A DNA stretch of 64,000 bases, from positions 10,573,381 to 10,637,380 of the forward strand of contig CP036432.1 of NCBI GenBank assembly GCA_007753675.1. Direction: 5' to 3'. Made by a program: the position numbers and the translations under genes. How positions within the stretch are numbered: the first letter of the stretch is position 1; every line of letters begins with the position of its first letter. The notes under the pieces were generated by a model. The model saw nothing but the letters and a program-made list of their open reading frames with translations. It was not told where the DNA came from and ran no database searches. The stretch comes from Stieleria magnilauensis. Its GTDB lineage: Bacteria > Planctomycetota > Planctomycetia > Pirellulales > Pirellulaceae. Positions 1-8,958 of this stretch are shown here, one piece after another.

Positions 1-1016
1 TAAGACACCACGCGGTCGGGCAAACTGTGGCGATAGACGTTGGAATCGAAGGGCACCGGTTGGGCTCCAAGCCGGCCCGCCGCCGCAAACGCTTTCGCTT
101 GCCCGCGAACCAATCGCGTTTGCACGGATTGCTCGGCGACCAATTCCCCGACTCGTTCAGCTGCTCGTTCGGCCGCGACCGGGCCGGAGCGTTCATACAC
201 ATCCGCCGCCCCTTCGGTAACATGCACTTCCGTCTCGCTGGTCTCCGACACCGTGACGGCGAACCGTGTTCCGCGATCCACCACCCGAGTCGCCGGCGTG
301 TCGATCCGAAAACCTTCGGCGCCGTCGGGCGCATGAACGCTACAACGCCCGACGTCCAAGGCCAAGCTCTCGTGGCTGGTGACACGAAACACTGCGGGGC
401 CTTCCAGAATCGCGGACGCCCCGGCAGGAAACGCGACCTCCACCATGCCACTCATCAACACATACTCACGCTGCGGCGCGAGCACCGTCCCGACGGGCGG
501 TGACAGTTCGCCGAAGAACGTCGCGTGCGCGCTGCTGGCCAGCCGCACGTCGATCCGTGCCGCCGCCGTTTCGCCTTCACGCTGTCGCTTCGGCAACATC
601 AGCGACGACAACGCCGCGAGCAATAAGACCGCCGCGGCGACCCACATCCCGGTCGAGATCCGCCGCCGGCCGCGAAGGGTGCGTCCGGTCCGCGCCGTTT
701 CTTGATAGGTTGTTTCCTGCTGAGCTGCGTCCTGCCGAGCCGTTTTGGTCTGCGCGACATTGGACATCACGCGGCCGACAAACTCGTCGTGACTCTTCGG
801 CAACTTGGCCATCGTTTCGCGGACGAATTCGTCCTGCCGCGTCGGCTCTTCCTCCACAATCAATCCCAACAGCCGATGGGTTTGAAACAGATCAGCGGCC
901 TGCGTCACACGGCGTTCATCGGCCTCCAGCAACTCTCGAAGCTCAGCCAGTCCGTGTTCGTCCAGCTCCCCTTCCAGGTAGTCGGTCCACAGTTCGGTGA
1001 ATCGTTCGTCGGTCAT
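1..1016 (-). CDS. FecR-domain transmembrane regulator (C-terminal part outside window)
   Basis: The reading frame runs on the minus strand from an ATG at 1016 to the window edge without a stop, so the gene is cut off after about 338 residues. The N-terminus (MTDERFTELWTDYLEGELDE) resembles the acidic N-terminal region of planctomycetal FecR proteins. An Arg-rich segment and one hydrophobic helix (WVAAAVLLLAALSSLML) follow, then a FecR-like beta region with the pattern RVVDRGTRFAVTVSETSETE. The start overlaps the sigma-factor stop as ATGA, so the two are probably co-translated. In this family FecR proteins transmit signals to, or restrain, the partner ECF sigma factor; many planctomycetal members also carry a C-terminal LamG domain, which would lie outside the window. 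Confidence 0.85.
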   Translation of the reverse strand, partial: MTDERFTELWTDYLEGELDEHGLAELRELLEADERRVTQAADLFQTHRLLGLIVEEEPTRQDEFVRETMAKLPKSHDEFVGRVMSNVAQTKTARQDAAQQETTYQETARTGRTLRGRRRISTGMWVAAAVLLLAALSSLMLPKRQREGETAAARIDVRLASSAHATFFGELSPPVGTVLAPQREYVLMSGMVEVAFPAGASAILEGPAVFRVTSHESLALDVGRCSVHAPDGAEGFRIDTPATRVVDRGTRFAVTVSETSETEVHVTEGAADVYERSGPVAAERAAERVGELVAEQSVQTRLVRGQAKAFAAAGRLGAQPVPFDSNVYRHSLPDRVVS

Positions 1017-1612
1017 GGTGCGGCACCTCCGCTGGCAGTCGCCATGCGCGTTTCAATGCATTGCTGCAGCTTCTGCCGGACCTTCCAGAGTTGTTTCTTG
1101 ACGGCGGGGACCGAACGATCACAGCGGGCGGCCATCTCTTCCAACGGAATCTCTTCTTCGTAGCGCCACGAGACAAACCGGCGCAGCGACTCGCCGAGCG
1201 AATCCAAACACATTTGCAAACTCTCCAGTCGCGTCGTCCACATCTCCGGCGTCTCGTCGCAGCGCCGATCCAGCTCGCGTTGCAACAGATCGGGACCGTA
1301 ACGGGCGTGATAGTCGGCGATCCGCCGCAGCCGAGTCGTCTCGGTGCGGAGCTGGAACCGCGCGATCGTGAACAGCCAGGCGGCGAAATCCGTCCCCGGT
1401 TGATACTCCTTCAACCGCGTGAACGCCGCCACAAAACTGCGCTGCGCCAAATCATCGACATCCACCCCCGGCGGTGCGTGGGCGGCCAGCCAAGCCCGCA
1501 GCGGCCGTTCGAACCGGCGCACCACGGCCTCAAATGCCGCCGTTTCACCGCGACAAACAAGCCGTAATGCAGATTCGGTCTGCAAATCGTCGAAGGGGGG
1601 ATCAATTGCCAT
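1013..1612 (-). CDS. ECF-type RNA polymerase sigma factor
   Basis: A 199-residue sigma-70 family protein. The region-2 core is visible as VVRRFERPLRAWL...DVDDLAQRSFVAAF...FAAWLFTIARFQLR, and region 4 as a C-terminal helix-turn-helix (LEEMAARCDRSVPAVKKQLWKVRQKLQQC). It resembles the Rhodopirellula/Verrucomicrobium ECF group that is usually paired with FecR proteins. It is expected to direct core RNA polymerase to a small regulon controlled by the coupled FecR protein. Its stop overlaps the next start by four bases. Confidence 0.93.
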   Translation of the reverse strand: MAIDPPFDDLQTESALRLVCRGETAAFEAVVRRFERPLRAWLAAHAPPGVDVDDLAQRSFVAAFTRLKEYQPGTDFAAWLFTIARFQLRTETTRLRRIADYHARYGPDLLQRELDRRCDETPEMWTTRLESLQMCLDSLGESLRRFVSWRYEEEIPLEEMAARCDRSVPAVKKQLWKVRQKLQQCIETRMATASGGAAP

Positions 1613-2440
1613 TTCATGGGTCTATGGCAGCAGAACGGGGCAGGTTACCCCGATTCGGAAACTTTTCGGCCACGCACCCAACAAAGATGCCCGCCAGAAG
1701 ACACAGTTTAACTACGGGCCAGCACGGACTGTCTCCTGCCGCGCCAAACGCCGCCCCGGCCGAGTCAGGGAAGGCAGAATCATGAAATGGCAGAATGATG
1801 GGCTAGTCGAATCATTCTGACACGACGTTCTGACCAGTCTGTTCATCATTCTGCCCCGTCTCATTCTGCCATTCTTCTCACCATCGTCTTGCCCCCATCG
1901 TTTTGCCCACCGGCCAGAATCCCCCGGCCAATATCCCCCGTCCAACAAGCCCCGGCGGCTCACTGCCGTTGCCTCCAGCGTCATCGTCCACACTACGGAT
2001 GATTAAACGTCTGAAGAACCCATGACCGCGAGGCCGGGGCGGCATGGCAATCACGGACGCCCTGATCCTGTTAAGCACTCCGTCTGCACCACTAGGAAGG
2101 ATGGTTGCGCACTCGCCGGAGAGCGATTCGTCAGGGGAAAGGGAGGGGACGTCGGGCTTGCCAGCCTGCTGCATCCCACCGCCGTTCTGCGTCGCCATCG
2201 GCCCACCCACCACCCCTCTTCCGGACCGCTTGGCAAGCCCGCTGCAGACAGCCTTCCGCCAAGGAGGGGGCTGGCCAACCCTAACGGGTTGCAATTCTGA
2301 CGAAAAACTGGATAATTGGGTGACAACTTATCGCCGACCCGCGGATAAGGCCGCCAAAAACTTATCCACCCGAGGATAAGGCGGCAGATAAGCCCCCCAC
2401 CGCGGGCGACCAGGTAATAAACAAGTTCTGCTCATCAACG
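1613..2440. other. Intergenic region with inverted repeats; no gene seen
   Basis: No convincing coding sequence is visible in these 828 bases between the sigma-factor start and the first cassette ORF. An inverted repeat GGCAGAATGATG (1789-1800) / CATCATTCTGCC (1844-1855) lies in a stretch rich in CATTCTGCC-like words. Between 2320 and 2395 the words CTTATC and GATAAG alternate and can form small stems. GTTC at 2425-2428 lies 12 bases before the ATG of the first cassette, the same spacing that attC ends show further down the array. CCCGCGG near 2340 and CCGCGGG near 2401 could form the stem of a degenerate attC or attI-like site; this is weak. Confidence 0.5.
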
Positions 2441-2887
2441 ATGACTGTCATCGAGCATCTTCGCCGCATCCTCGCTGAGTCGATTGAACCTCAATTGGCC
2501 AGTGCCGACATCTATCTAACCGGCGATCGATCGGGGAATACGATTGCTCGATATTCCGGACGAAGAAACAACTTTGATTGCGAGGTTACCGTTGTCCGCG
2601 ACAAATGGTGGAGTAAGAATCGGGGGCGGTTTACGATCTTTTTTGTCGTTAGCCGAACAGTCAACTACTCGACGCAAGGGGAAATGAATGACGACGATTC
2701 GGTCGAGGCAAACCTGGGATGCCTGATAGGGGACGGTACTCAAGATTGGAAAATTTGGGCCACAGATGATGCCGAACCTTTCGTTGAAACGCTTTCTGCT
2801 GGAATGAGAGACTATGGGATTCCCTGGTTAGAACGCGTGAGCACAGACAGAGGTTTTGACAAATACCAGGCTGATGAACGATACTGA
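2441..2887 (+). CDS. Cassette ORF, hypothetical protein (148 aa)
   Basis: First ORF of the array. ATG at 2441 lies 12 bases after a GTTC. The product is soluble, with no signal peptide or membrane segment. It has a beta-rich middle (FTIFFVVSRTVNYS) and a C-terminal helix ending near WLERVS. The layout weakly recalls DUF4304-like proteins but I do not recognise the family with confidence. The gene is followed by the left AAC core of an attC site, now occupied by the first IS91-like element at 2923. Confidence 0.7.
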   Translation: MTVIEHLRRILAESIEPQLASADIYLTGDRSGNTIARYSGRRNNFDCEVTVVRDKWWSKNRGRFTIFFVVSRTVNYSTQGEMNDDDSVEANLGCLIGDGTQDWKIWATDDAEPFVETLSAGMRDYGIPWLERVSTDRGFDKYQADERY

Positions 2888-3252
2888 CCTAACACCTCCG
2901 CTCGGTGAAGGCGGAGCAGAACCAGTAAGGATTTGACTTCGCGAGCTTGCGAGCCGAAGTTCAAGTCCTCTGTTCAAGAAGCCCGATAACGCTCGCTCGG
3001 CCGCCTAAATCTCTCTTGGATTTTGCTTCGATGGCCCGGGCTCGTTCAAGACGTATCTGCCAGGTGCGATGCTCTTCGGCGGTTGCCATGCTGGTCTCGA
3101 TACGGTGAGCCGGCGGCAGCGGATGTGCGTTTTGCCTGCCAAGGTGCGCTTCGGCACCACGTCTGCGCGAATTTGAACGCGATCAGCGCAGAGCGTCTCT
3201 GTTCGCCTCCCCGATGACGTTTGATTTTGTGTCTCCGATTTCCGTTGAACGT

Positions 3253-4410
3253 TCAATTGGCTCTCCTTTGAAACGCCGCCGGTGGAGGTCCACGAGGAAG
3301 TGGCATCGGGTCGAAGCTGACCGTCACCACACGCAGGTCACCACCACAGTGGGCACAGCGAGGCTCGCTGACGAGACGTTCCGGTTGTGGAGCATGCCCG
3401 CTGGCCAACCAGTACACCCAGCCCAGATGCATCCACACAAGGAGTTGCAGTTCATCCAGGCGGATCGCCGAATTGCTGCTCATCCAGCCATAGTGCCGCA
3501 CTTTCTGGAATCCGCTGGGGAGAATGTGCTGCGCGAATCCCTCGACGAACTTGACACCTTTAACGTTCCGCTCGATCGTCCGCTTGGCCTTTGTGGGCGT
3601 GACGGTGTACGAGACCGAACTGTCGGTGACCGAGACGATCCGTTTGTCGCTGATCGCGACTCGATGGATGTAGGGCGCGAGGTAACGCAATGAGCCCCAC
3701 GCATTTCCGACCGCTTCGATGTCCACCACGAAGTTCTTCTTCCACGCTTCGCGCGGCACCGAATCGTAAAGTCCACAGCGGCGAAGCTCGTCAGCCAACT
3801 TCGCTTTGTAGACCCGAACCAGGGTGCCGTGGCGAAACAGGAAGCCTTGCGGTGTGCTCTGCCAGCCGATCGCCGCGCCCTCCTCATCGACCTTCACTCC
3901 ACCGCCGGGGATGATGTAGTGAATGTGCGGATGATAGACGAGCGGATCTCGCCCCCAAGTGTGCAGAACGCCGAAGTAACCGAGCTTGCATCCTTTCAGT
4001 GCTTTGGTTGCGGCACCGACGTCCCGAATGCTCTGTGCCGAAGCATCAAAGAGCGAACGATAGCCTTCACGTTGGTTCGCGCGCAGCACCAAGCCGACTT
4101 CACGGGGAACCGTGAAGGTGACGAAGAAGTGATGAACCGGTAGCAACCGCTTCTGATGCTTCTCGATCCAACGTTGCGACTTCTCGTGACCACAGGTGGC
4201 GCAGTGACGATTTCCGCAGCTCCGTCCCGTCCAATGCGTTTGGCCGCAGCCGTCGCATCGATACAGGACTCCGCCAAGGGCACCGGTTCGGCAAAACGGC
4301 AACAACGAGATCACGCGTGCAACCTGATACAGTGACTCGGGGAGCGGGTCGGGAAGCTTGGCGAGGTATGCCGGTCCATGCTTGGCGATGGCTTCGGCCA
4401 GCGTGGACAC
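3253..4410 (-). CDS. IS91-family Y1/HUH transposase, copy 1
   Basis: A 385-residue rolling-circle transposase that should nick and rejoin single strands at the element's ends. The N-terminal zinc-binding region has Cys52, Cys55, Cys65, Cys70 and Cys73 (CDGCG...SCGNRHCATCG). The HUH metal motif is H160-P-H162-I-H164 followed by IIPGGG. The catalytic Tyr is probably in RYLAPYIHR (Tyr243 or Tyr247), followed by IS91-type VAISDKRI. The length is normal for the family. It starts 15 bases after the integrase stop, so the two genes form an operon. No frameshift is visible. Confidence 0.93.
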   Translation of the reverse strand: MSTLAEAIAKHGPAYLAKLPDPLPESLYQVARVISLLPFCRTGALGGVLYRCDGCGQTHWTGRSCGNRHCATCGHEKSQRWIEKHQKRLLPVHHFFVTFTVPREVGLVLRANQREGYRSLFDASAQSIRDVGAATKALKGCKLGYFGVLHTWGRDPLVYHPHIHYIIPGGGVKVDEEGAAIGWQSTPQGFLFRHGTLVRVYKAKLADELRRCGLYDSVPREAWKKNFVVDIEAVGNAWGSLRYLAPYIHRVAISDKRIVSVTDSSVSYTVTPTKAKRTIERNVKGVKFVEGFAQHILPSGFQKVRHYGWMSSNSAIRLDELQLLVWMHLGWVYWLASGHAPQPERLVSEPRCAHCGGDLRVVTVSFDPMPLPRGPPPAAFQRRAN

Positions 4411-4425
4411 GTTTCGGCGACCGGT

Positions 4426-5418
4426 TTACTTCAGTCGTGCGGGACAGCCGAGCGCATCGGGATCATCGTCGTCCCCCGGCAACTTTCCGAACAGTCCGTC
4501 GATCGCTCCCCGCGCATTGGCCTCCGCATCTTCGGTCAGATGTAGATAAACGAGGGTCGTCTGCAGCGAGGAGTGCCCCATGTATTTCTGGATGACCTTC
4601 AGCCCAACTCCGGCTTCGAGCAGATGCGTTGCGTAAGAATGTCGCAACGTGTGGATCGTGATTTTCTTGCCGAAGTTGAGCTTCTTGGCGATCTGCTTCA
4701 TCGCACCTTGGACGGTGGTTTCCGACATCGGACGCTCGGCCTTGCTCTTGCCATGGATGTCGAAGCAGTACCCGGGCGAAACGGCGGGGAAGATCCACGT
4801 GTCGTGATGATGGGTCAGCCAATAGGCACGCAGCAACTTCAGAGTTGATTCTGGCAGCGGGACGTAACGATCCTTTGCCCCTTTGCCGCGGTGGATGTGG
4901 GCAAAGCCGCGTTGGCTTTGCAGATCCGTCGTCTGCAGATGAAGCGCTTCGTTCAGCCTTAAGCCCATCGAATAAGCGGTCCAGAAATACGCGTAAATCC
5001 GCAAGGTGTTCGCCTGACCGATCAACTCGTGGGTTTGGCTGATGGTCAGGACTTCCGGCAGTGCGGTGATGTTTTGCAGTTTGAGCATGGAAAAGATGTC
5101 CCAGTCTCGCTTGCAGGTGCGGGTAAAAAAGAACTTCACTCCCGAGAGGGCGACACGCAGTGAACCGTAGGCGAAACCTCGGTCGTTCTTGAGGTGCAAG
5201 AAGAATTGGCGAACATGGTTCTCAGTGACTTGGTCGGGGGAGCACTTGGCGAAATCGGAGAGTTGCCGGATGGCACGGATGTATCCGTCGTGTGTCCGCT
5301 TGGCCATCCCGGAGAGTTGCAGGTCTTCGCTGAGTTTTTGACGAAGATCCTCGGGAAAGTAGGCCCCCAGAGCAGCAGACTTTTGCGAATTGCGGCGACG
5401 ATTGTTAGACTTGGACAT
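4426..5418 (-). CDS. Tyrosine recombinase of the IS91-like element, copy 1
   Basis: A phage-integrase-family tyrosine recombinase of 330 aa from the ATG at 5418 (the frame stays open to 5457). It has an N-terminal SAM-like DNA-binding domain (roughly residues 20-110). The catalytic set is R154 (GLRLNEAL), K179 (RGKGAKDR), H256 and R259 (HTLRHSYATH), H282 (GHSS) and Y291 (YLHLT). It resembles the Xer-like recombinases that accompany some IS91-family transposases. I do not see the extra IntI-specific patch, so it is not called an integron integrase. It is complete, unlike copy 2. Confidence 0.92.
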   Translation of the reverse strand: MSKSNNRRRNSQKSAALGAYFPEDLRQKLSEDLQLSGMAKRTHDGYIRAIRQLSDFAKCSPDQVTENHVRQFFLHLKNDRGFAYGSLRVALSGVKFFFTRTCKRDWDIFSMLKLQNITALPEVLTISQTHELIGQANTLRIYAYFWTAYSMGLRLNEALHLQTTDLQSQRGFAHIHRGKGAKDRYVPLPESTLKLLRAYWLTHHHDTWIFPAVSPGYCFDIHGKSKAERPMSETTVQGAMKQIAKKLNFGKKITIHTLRHSYATHLLEAGVGLKVIQKYMGHSSLQTTLVYLHLTEDAEANARGAIDGLFGKLPGDDDDPDALGCPARLK

Positions 5419-5521
5419 CGAAAGTTCCTTGTGGAAGGAGTGTGTGAAGCGGTTCACCGTGAACCGCTCCTTCCATCAAGGTCTCATACCCACCAAAATC
5501 CCGCCGCGAAGCGGCTTACTT

Positions 5522-5606
5522 GAACAATCGGATGCACGACGAGTCGCCGAGTAGTGGTTTTTGAAGTGGAGGATCGCTCGCGGCGACCGCGTGATCCGTA
5601 GCGTTC
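5522..5606 (+). repeat. attC site 1 (right of IS91-like copy 1)
   Basis: Left arm 5522-5549 (GAACAATCGGATGCACGACG...) pairs with right arm 5581-5606 (...GTGATCCGTAGCGTTC), leaving one extra G and one extra A unpaired on the left. The total is 85 nt. The site's left AAC core is where the IS91-like element is inserted, so the upstream cassette (2441-2887) originally ended here. Confidence 0.85.
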
Positions 5607-6639
5607 CTCGTCAGTAGCGAGACCCCGTCCGTCGAATTGTGTTGACGGATTTACTGGCCAGATTGTTTGAGCGTTTCACTCTTTCGGTGAGCGCATGCAG
5701 CGTTGAGCTGCCGACGTCGGACTTGTCCGTTCGCTTGATGGATGCCGCCTGACAATCGGGCACTCTTTTTGTCGCGACGCCCCACGAAGAGAATTGGCAC
5801 GTTGGTACCCGCCGCAACGGACCAGGCGTGTGATCCACCGCAAGGTCGTTTCGACGTCTCGGTGCCGGACGCATTGCGATGTTCGGTCCCGTGCCCATCG
5901 AGCCTCCGCGTTCGATTACTTCAACGACGCCCAAAAAGTTGCCTCAACTGATCGATCACGCTATTCTGTGACCGCCGGGCAACGTTTAACGCGAGTGCCC
6001 GAGCAAAGACGAAGACAGTCAGATCCGAGGAACAAAGCCGTGCACCTGAGCACTCGATCGAATCTGTTTTGAGTTCAAGTTGTTCCGCTCGTGCCAGGTG
6101 ACGGCGGACGACTATGAAGTCCGACATATGCAAGTGGCGGGTGCCACAATTTTTGGATTTTTAATTCGACATGGTCAGTGGTTCCTTGGGAGTGTCTTCG
6201 TTGGTGAGCGTTGAGGGAGTGGCCGCCTCGCGGTGATTCGTCGTGACGTTTCGACAAGGATGTTGATTAAACGACTATTCGAGGTGTGAACGCAATTGAA
6301 CTTCTCGTAGATCCGCACTCGGCGGACTGCGTTCCCTCAGTGGTCCTTACACGGTTCAACCATCATTGATCGGTGGTGTGATTCCGCGCTGGATGCAGCT
6401 TGCCTGGAGGCTTCTTTGACTGGAGGCGTCATTGAGCAGCAAGCTACCTTCCGTCGGTGTGGCACATTCTTTAGGGCGACGTGTCTGAACCCTCTGCCGA
6501 TTCGCTGCAGCGAATGGCTCCTATTGCGAAGGTCCAGTGTCAACTTGTCTCGGTACTCACACACTCGGGTAGGTCTTCTCCTTGATCGATCGTCTCGGCG
6601 AGTCTCGCGGGGGCTCCCCGTCGGCTCGTGATTGGTCTT
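5607..6639. other. Cassette-array segment without a recognisable gene
   Basis: About 1 kb between attC site 1 and the IS110 element. Only short, unconvincing frames exist on either strand, with no recognisable motif, signal peptide or domain. It may be one or more decayed cassettes, a long non-coding end of the IS110 element, or an unrecognised RNA. No clear attC palindrome was found within it. Confidence 0.4.
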
Positions 6640-6689
6640 TGTGGTTGTTGGTGGAACGGGACATGGTGGGTTTGAAAGCGAGGAGGTCC

Positions 6690-6793
6690 GATTCGTTACG
6701 CCGGCATCAAGTTGCCAGTCAGCCGGTACTGGTTGTCCTCGTCGCTCGGTGATTGATAAAGCGAGCAGGGCTGATTCGTTACGCCGATGTCAA
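6690..6793. repeat. 21-nt near-direct repeat pair beside the IS110 transposase
   Basis: GATTCGTTACGCCGGCATCAA at 6690-6710 (18 of 21 positions) recurs with changes at 6773-6793, 83 bases apart, just downstream of the transposase stop. In IS110 elements, short repeated words at an end can correspond to donor or target guide sequences in the bridge RNA. Here this is only a suggestion. Confidence 0.5.
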
Positions 6794-6798
6794 ACGCA

Positions 6799-8149
6799 TC
6801 AGTCACGCGATACTAGCTTTCCTGCTCGCCGTGGCTTGGAACGCGACTTCGTCGCTGACTTGACGGGAGTGGACTTTTTCTTCGGTTTGGTCGCTTGTGG
6901 CGTCGCCTTTTCAGTTCGGCTTGAAGGGTTCGATGACGGACGCGTCTTCTTGTTCGTTGGCTTGGCCTTAGAGGTTTGTTTCGCATCTTTGGCTTGACGG
7001 GCCTCACGGCGCAGTCGGGCTTTACGTTGGTCGCTGTTCTCCTTGGGTTTCATGTTGAGCAGGGACTCCTTCAGCTTGTCTGGCATTTCGCCATACGACT
7101 CGGTGACCTCGACCATCCGTTTCGGTTCCCAGTCCTTTTCGTCACGCAGCATCGCCCAAGCGATCACGGCGATCTTGCGTGCCAGTGCGATTCCGGCCTT
7201 CTTTTTGCGGGTCTTTTGTTTGCCGCAGATTCGTTCGTAGATGCCTTTGGCCCATGGATTGTATCGCAGCGATGCCCACGCACACTCGACAAGGATGGTT
7301 CTTGCCAGCGGGTTGCCGCGTTTGGTGATCCGGCCGTTGCGATCGGTCTCGCCGGATTGATACTGACGTGGCACGAGCCCGAAGTAGGCGGACACTTGGC
7401 GTCCATTTTTGAATCGATGGGGGGCGTCGATACAGGCGACGAGGATCTCTGCGGTCCGCGGTCCGACACCTGGAATCGTGCGCAGGCGCTTGATGCGTTC
7501 ATCGTTCTTGCCGAGTTCTTCGAGCCTCTTGACGATCGTGTCGAGTTGCTCGGTCAGTGAGTCGAGGATGGTCAACTCGATGTCGAGCTGGCCTTTCCAG
7601 AGTTCATCGGGAGTGCAGTCTTGGATCCCTTTGCGGAACGAATCGATGCGTTTTCGTCCGGTGTGCCAGGCCTTGTCTCCTTTGTCGATTTCGATCCCAT
7701 GGTTGACGAACCACGCGCGAATGGTGTTCTTGGTTTTGTTGATTCGGCCGTCGAGCGTCTTTCGATACTTGACCAGTGATCGGAATTCTCGGTGCTCGGG
7801 CGAAGGCATGTGGACGGACTTGAGTTCCCCCATGGCAGCCATACGGGCCAGCTTCAAGGCGTCGTCCTTGTCGGTCTTTCGTTTGACGTTTGCCCAACGC
7901 CAGGCTTCTTCATTGGTCGAACAGACGAGTGTGTTTCGCTCGAAGGACTGCGCCAGATCGTTGATCCATCCGGAAGGCCCGCAAGATTCCATGACGACCA
8001 GATCGGCCAGCCGGCCTTCGTTTTGGAAGACACTCTGCAGGTGTTCGCGTTTGGTAGGCGTCGTGAGGAACGTTTTCTTTCGAGTTTTTGAATCGTAAAC
8101 GCAACAAACAGAGTTGAATTTGCCGAGATCAAGGGCGAGAATTTTCATG
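6799..8149 (-). CDS. IS110-family DEDD transposase with basic C-terminal tail
   Basis: A 450-residue product from the ATG at 8149 (MKILALDLGK); the frame is open upstream but that ATG matches the family start. The N-terminal RuvC-like DEDD domain shows D7 (LDLGK), E in VVMESCG, and the KTDKDDA aspartates. The C-terminal IS116/IS110/IS902 domain has IPGVGPRTAEILVA and FGLVPRQYQSGETDRNGRITKRGN. It should catalyse RNA-guided recombination through the C-terminal Ser and the DEDD centre. Unusually, about 100 residues rich in Lys, Arg, Ser and Thr extend past the conserved domain. It sits within the cassette array. Confidence 0.92.
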
Positions 8150-8185
8150 GTTACTGTGTCCTTGGTTTTGGTGGGTGGAGCGAAT

Positions 8186-8216
8186 GTGACTGGCAGTCGC
8201 AAGCTGCCAGAATCAC
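8186..8216 (-). ncRNA. Possible bridge-RNA stem upstream of the IS110 transposase
   Basis: An imperfect hairpin with arms GTGACTGGCAG (8186-8196) and CTGCCAGAATCAC (8204-8216) lies 37 bases before the transposase ATG. That non-coding region holds the bridge RNA in IS110-group elements. The assignment rests only on position and on the stem; guide loops were not matched to targets. Confidence 0.3.
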
Positions 8217-8299
8217 GGGTCCGAGTCGCCAGTTTACAAACAAATGACTCCCGCCCACCAAGCCTCGGACTTACATGGATTCTTTCGGCGAAGTAAGAC

Positions 8300-8899
8300 A
8301 TGAAGCTTTCGGGACTGAGCAACCAACACAAGAATCTTGATGGACTTCTTGAGCGCTTTCCCGAGTCGCACGAGCGGGACTGCGAACTCTATCTTGTGCC
8401 AACCGTAGGACGCCTACTTCGTCATCTTTTGACGATTGACGGACCTGATTTGTGGGTTGGATCAAGCATGTCGCTACTGAATTTCGTTGCACGTGACACA
8501 ACGTACGACACTGACGATGTTCCTCCACTCGCCTACGCGTACACATCTGGCGCTATCTACCGCATCGAGTACCCGGCCCCGCGCGAGTTGAACGTCCCCG
8601 GAGATGCCAAGATCGGCTTTATGGACGAAGATATTGAGCGTGCGGGAGAGCATCTCTTGCAGGCAATCGAACACTCTGACGCTAACCCGAACCGCATTAC
8701 TGCATCATGGAATTGGTATGTCTGTCCGGACTGTGACTACCATCACGCCCATTACCTGTCGAATTGTATTCGTTGTCACTATCGCTTTCCAAGTGAAGTC
8801 AAGTGCCAGGTATTGGGCATTTTTCGACAACCAGAGTTTCCGGAGGGTGCGGTAGCGCCGAACCATGCCGTGCACCGAAGGACGGGAGCCGGCCTTTAG
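8300..8899 (+). CDS. Cassette ORF, hypothetical protein with zinc ribbon (199 aa)
   Basis: A soluble protein of unknown family. Residues 138-160 hold a zinc-ribbon-like pair of Cys pairs (CPDCDYHHAHYLSNCIRCHYRF). The middle contains a short beta segment (LAYAYTSGAIYRIEY). The ORF runs through the left arm of attC site 2, so its last 15 residues (APNHAVHRRTGAGL) are translated attC sequence. Base composition is lower in G+C than the flanking chromosome, as for the other cassettes. No attC was recognised directly upstream, where the IS110 element lies. Confidence 0.75.
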   Translation: MKLSGLSNQHKNLDGLLERFPESHERDCELYLVPTVGRLLRHLLTIDGPDLWVGSSMSLLNFVARDTTYDTDDVPPLAYAYTSGAIYRIEYPAPRELNVPGDAKIGFMDEDIERAGEHLLQAIEHSDANPNRITASWNWYVCPDCDYHHAHYLSNCIRCHYRFPSEVKCQVLGIFRQPEFPEGAVAPNHAVHRRTGAGL

Positions 8900-8943
8900 A
8901 GAATGGATAATCAATCGTCCGTCCTCGGTGACGGCTACCGTTC
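8860..8943 (+). repeat. attC site 2
   Basis: An uninterrupted 84-nt site. Left arm 8860-8885 pairs with right arm 8919-8943, with one extra G and one extra A unpaired on the left. It starts GAACCATG and ends CCGTTC. It overlaps the 3' end of the preceding ORF and is followed by the next ATG after 15 bases. One of the clearest sites for a consensus. Confidence 0.9.
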
Positions 8944-8958
8944 GCCGACTGAACACTA

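Larger units (their letters stand above)
2923..5521 (-). mobile_element. IS91-like element, copy 1 (2599 bp), inserted in attC
   Basis: The ends are defined by comparing three copies. The left end begins CAGTAAGGATTTGAC directly after GAAC (2919-2922); the right end is CGGCTTACTT followed by GAAC (5522-5525). On the minus strand the order is integrase, then transposase, then about 330 nt of non-coding 3' end. A hairpin close to the left (ori-like) end pairs GACTTCG (2935-2941) with CGAAGT (2955-2960). A perfect palindrome GCGGTTCACCGTGAACCGC lies near the right (ter-like) end. There are no terminal inverted repeats. These are IS91-family traits, and GAAC/GTTC is the known IS91 target. The right flank is the rest of an attC site. 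Confidence 0.9.
6640..8290 (-). mobile_element. IS110-family element (ends approximate)
   Basis: Defined around a complete DEDD-type transposase on the minus strand. IS110 elements lack long terminal inverted repeats, so the ends cannot be fixed by eye. In the upstream non-coding part a hairpin pairs CTGGCAG (8190-8196) with CTGCCAG (8204-8210), extended by GTGA/TCAC. In the downstream part a 21-nt near-direct repeat (GATTCGTTACGCC...) occurs at 6690-6710 and 6773-6793, and a small hairpin CCAGT/ACTGG lies at 6715-6732. Either flank could encode the bridge RNA known for this family. Confidence 0.7.

Noticed and set aside
2022-2379. Several short overlapping frames before the first cassette
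   Set aside because: All lack motifs and start signals; the region has inverted repeats and looks intergenic.
4426-5418. Tyrosine recombinase as the integron integrase (IntI)
   Set aside because: The catalytic set is present, but the IntI-specific insertion is not visible, and all three copies lie inside IS91-like elements rather than beside attI.
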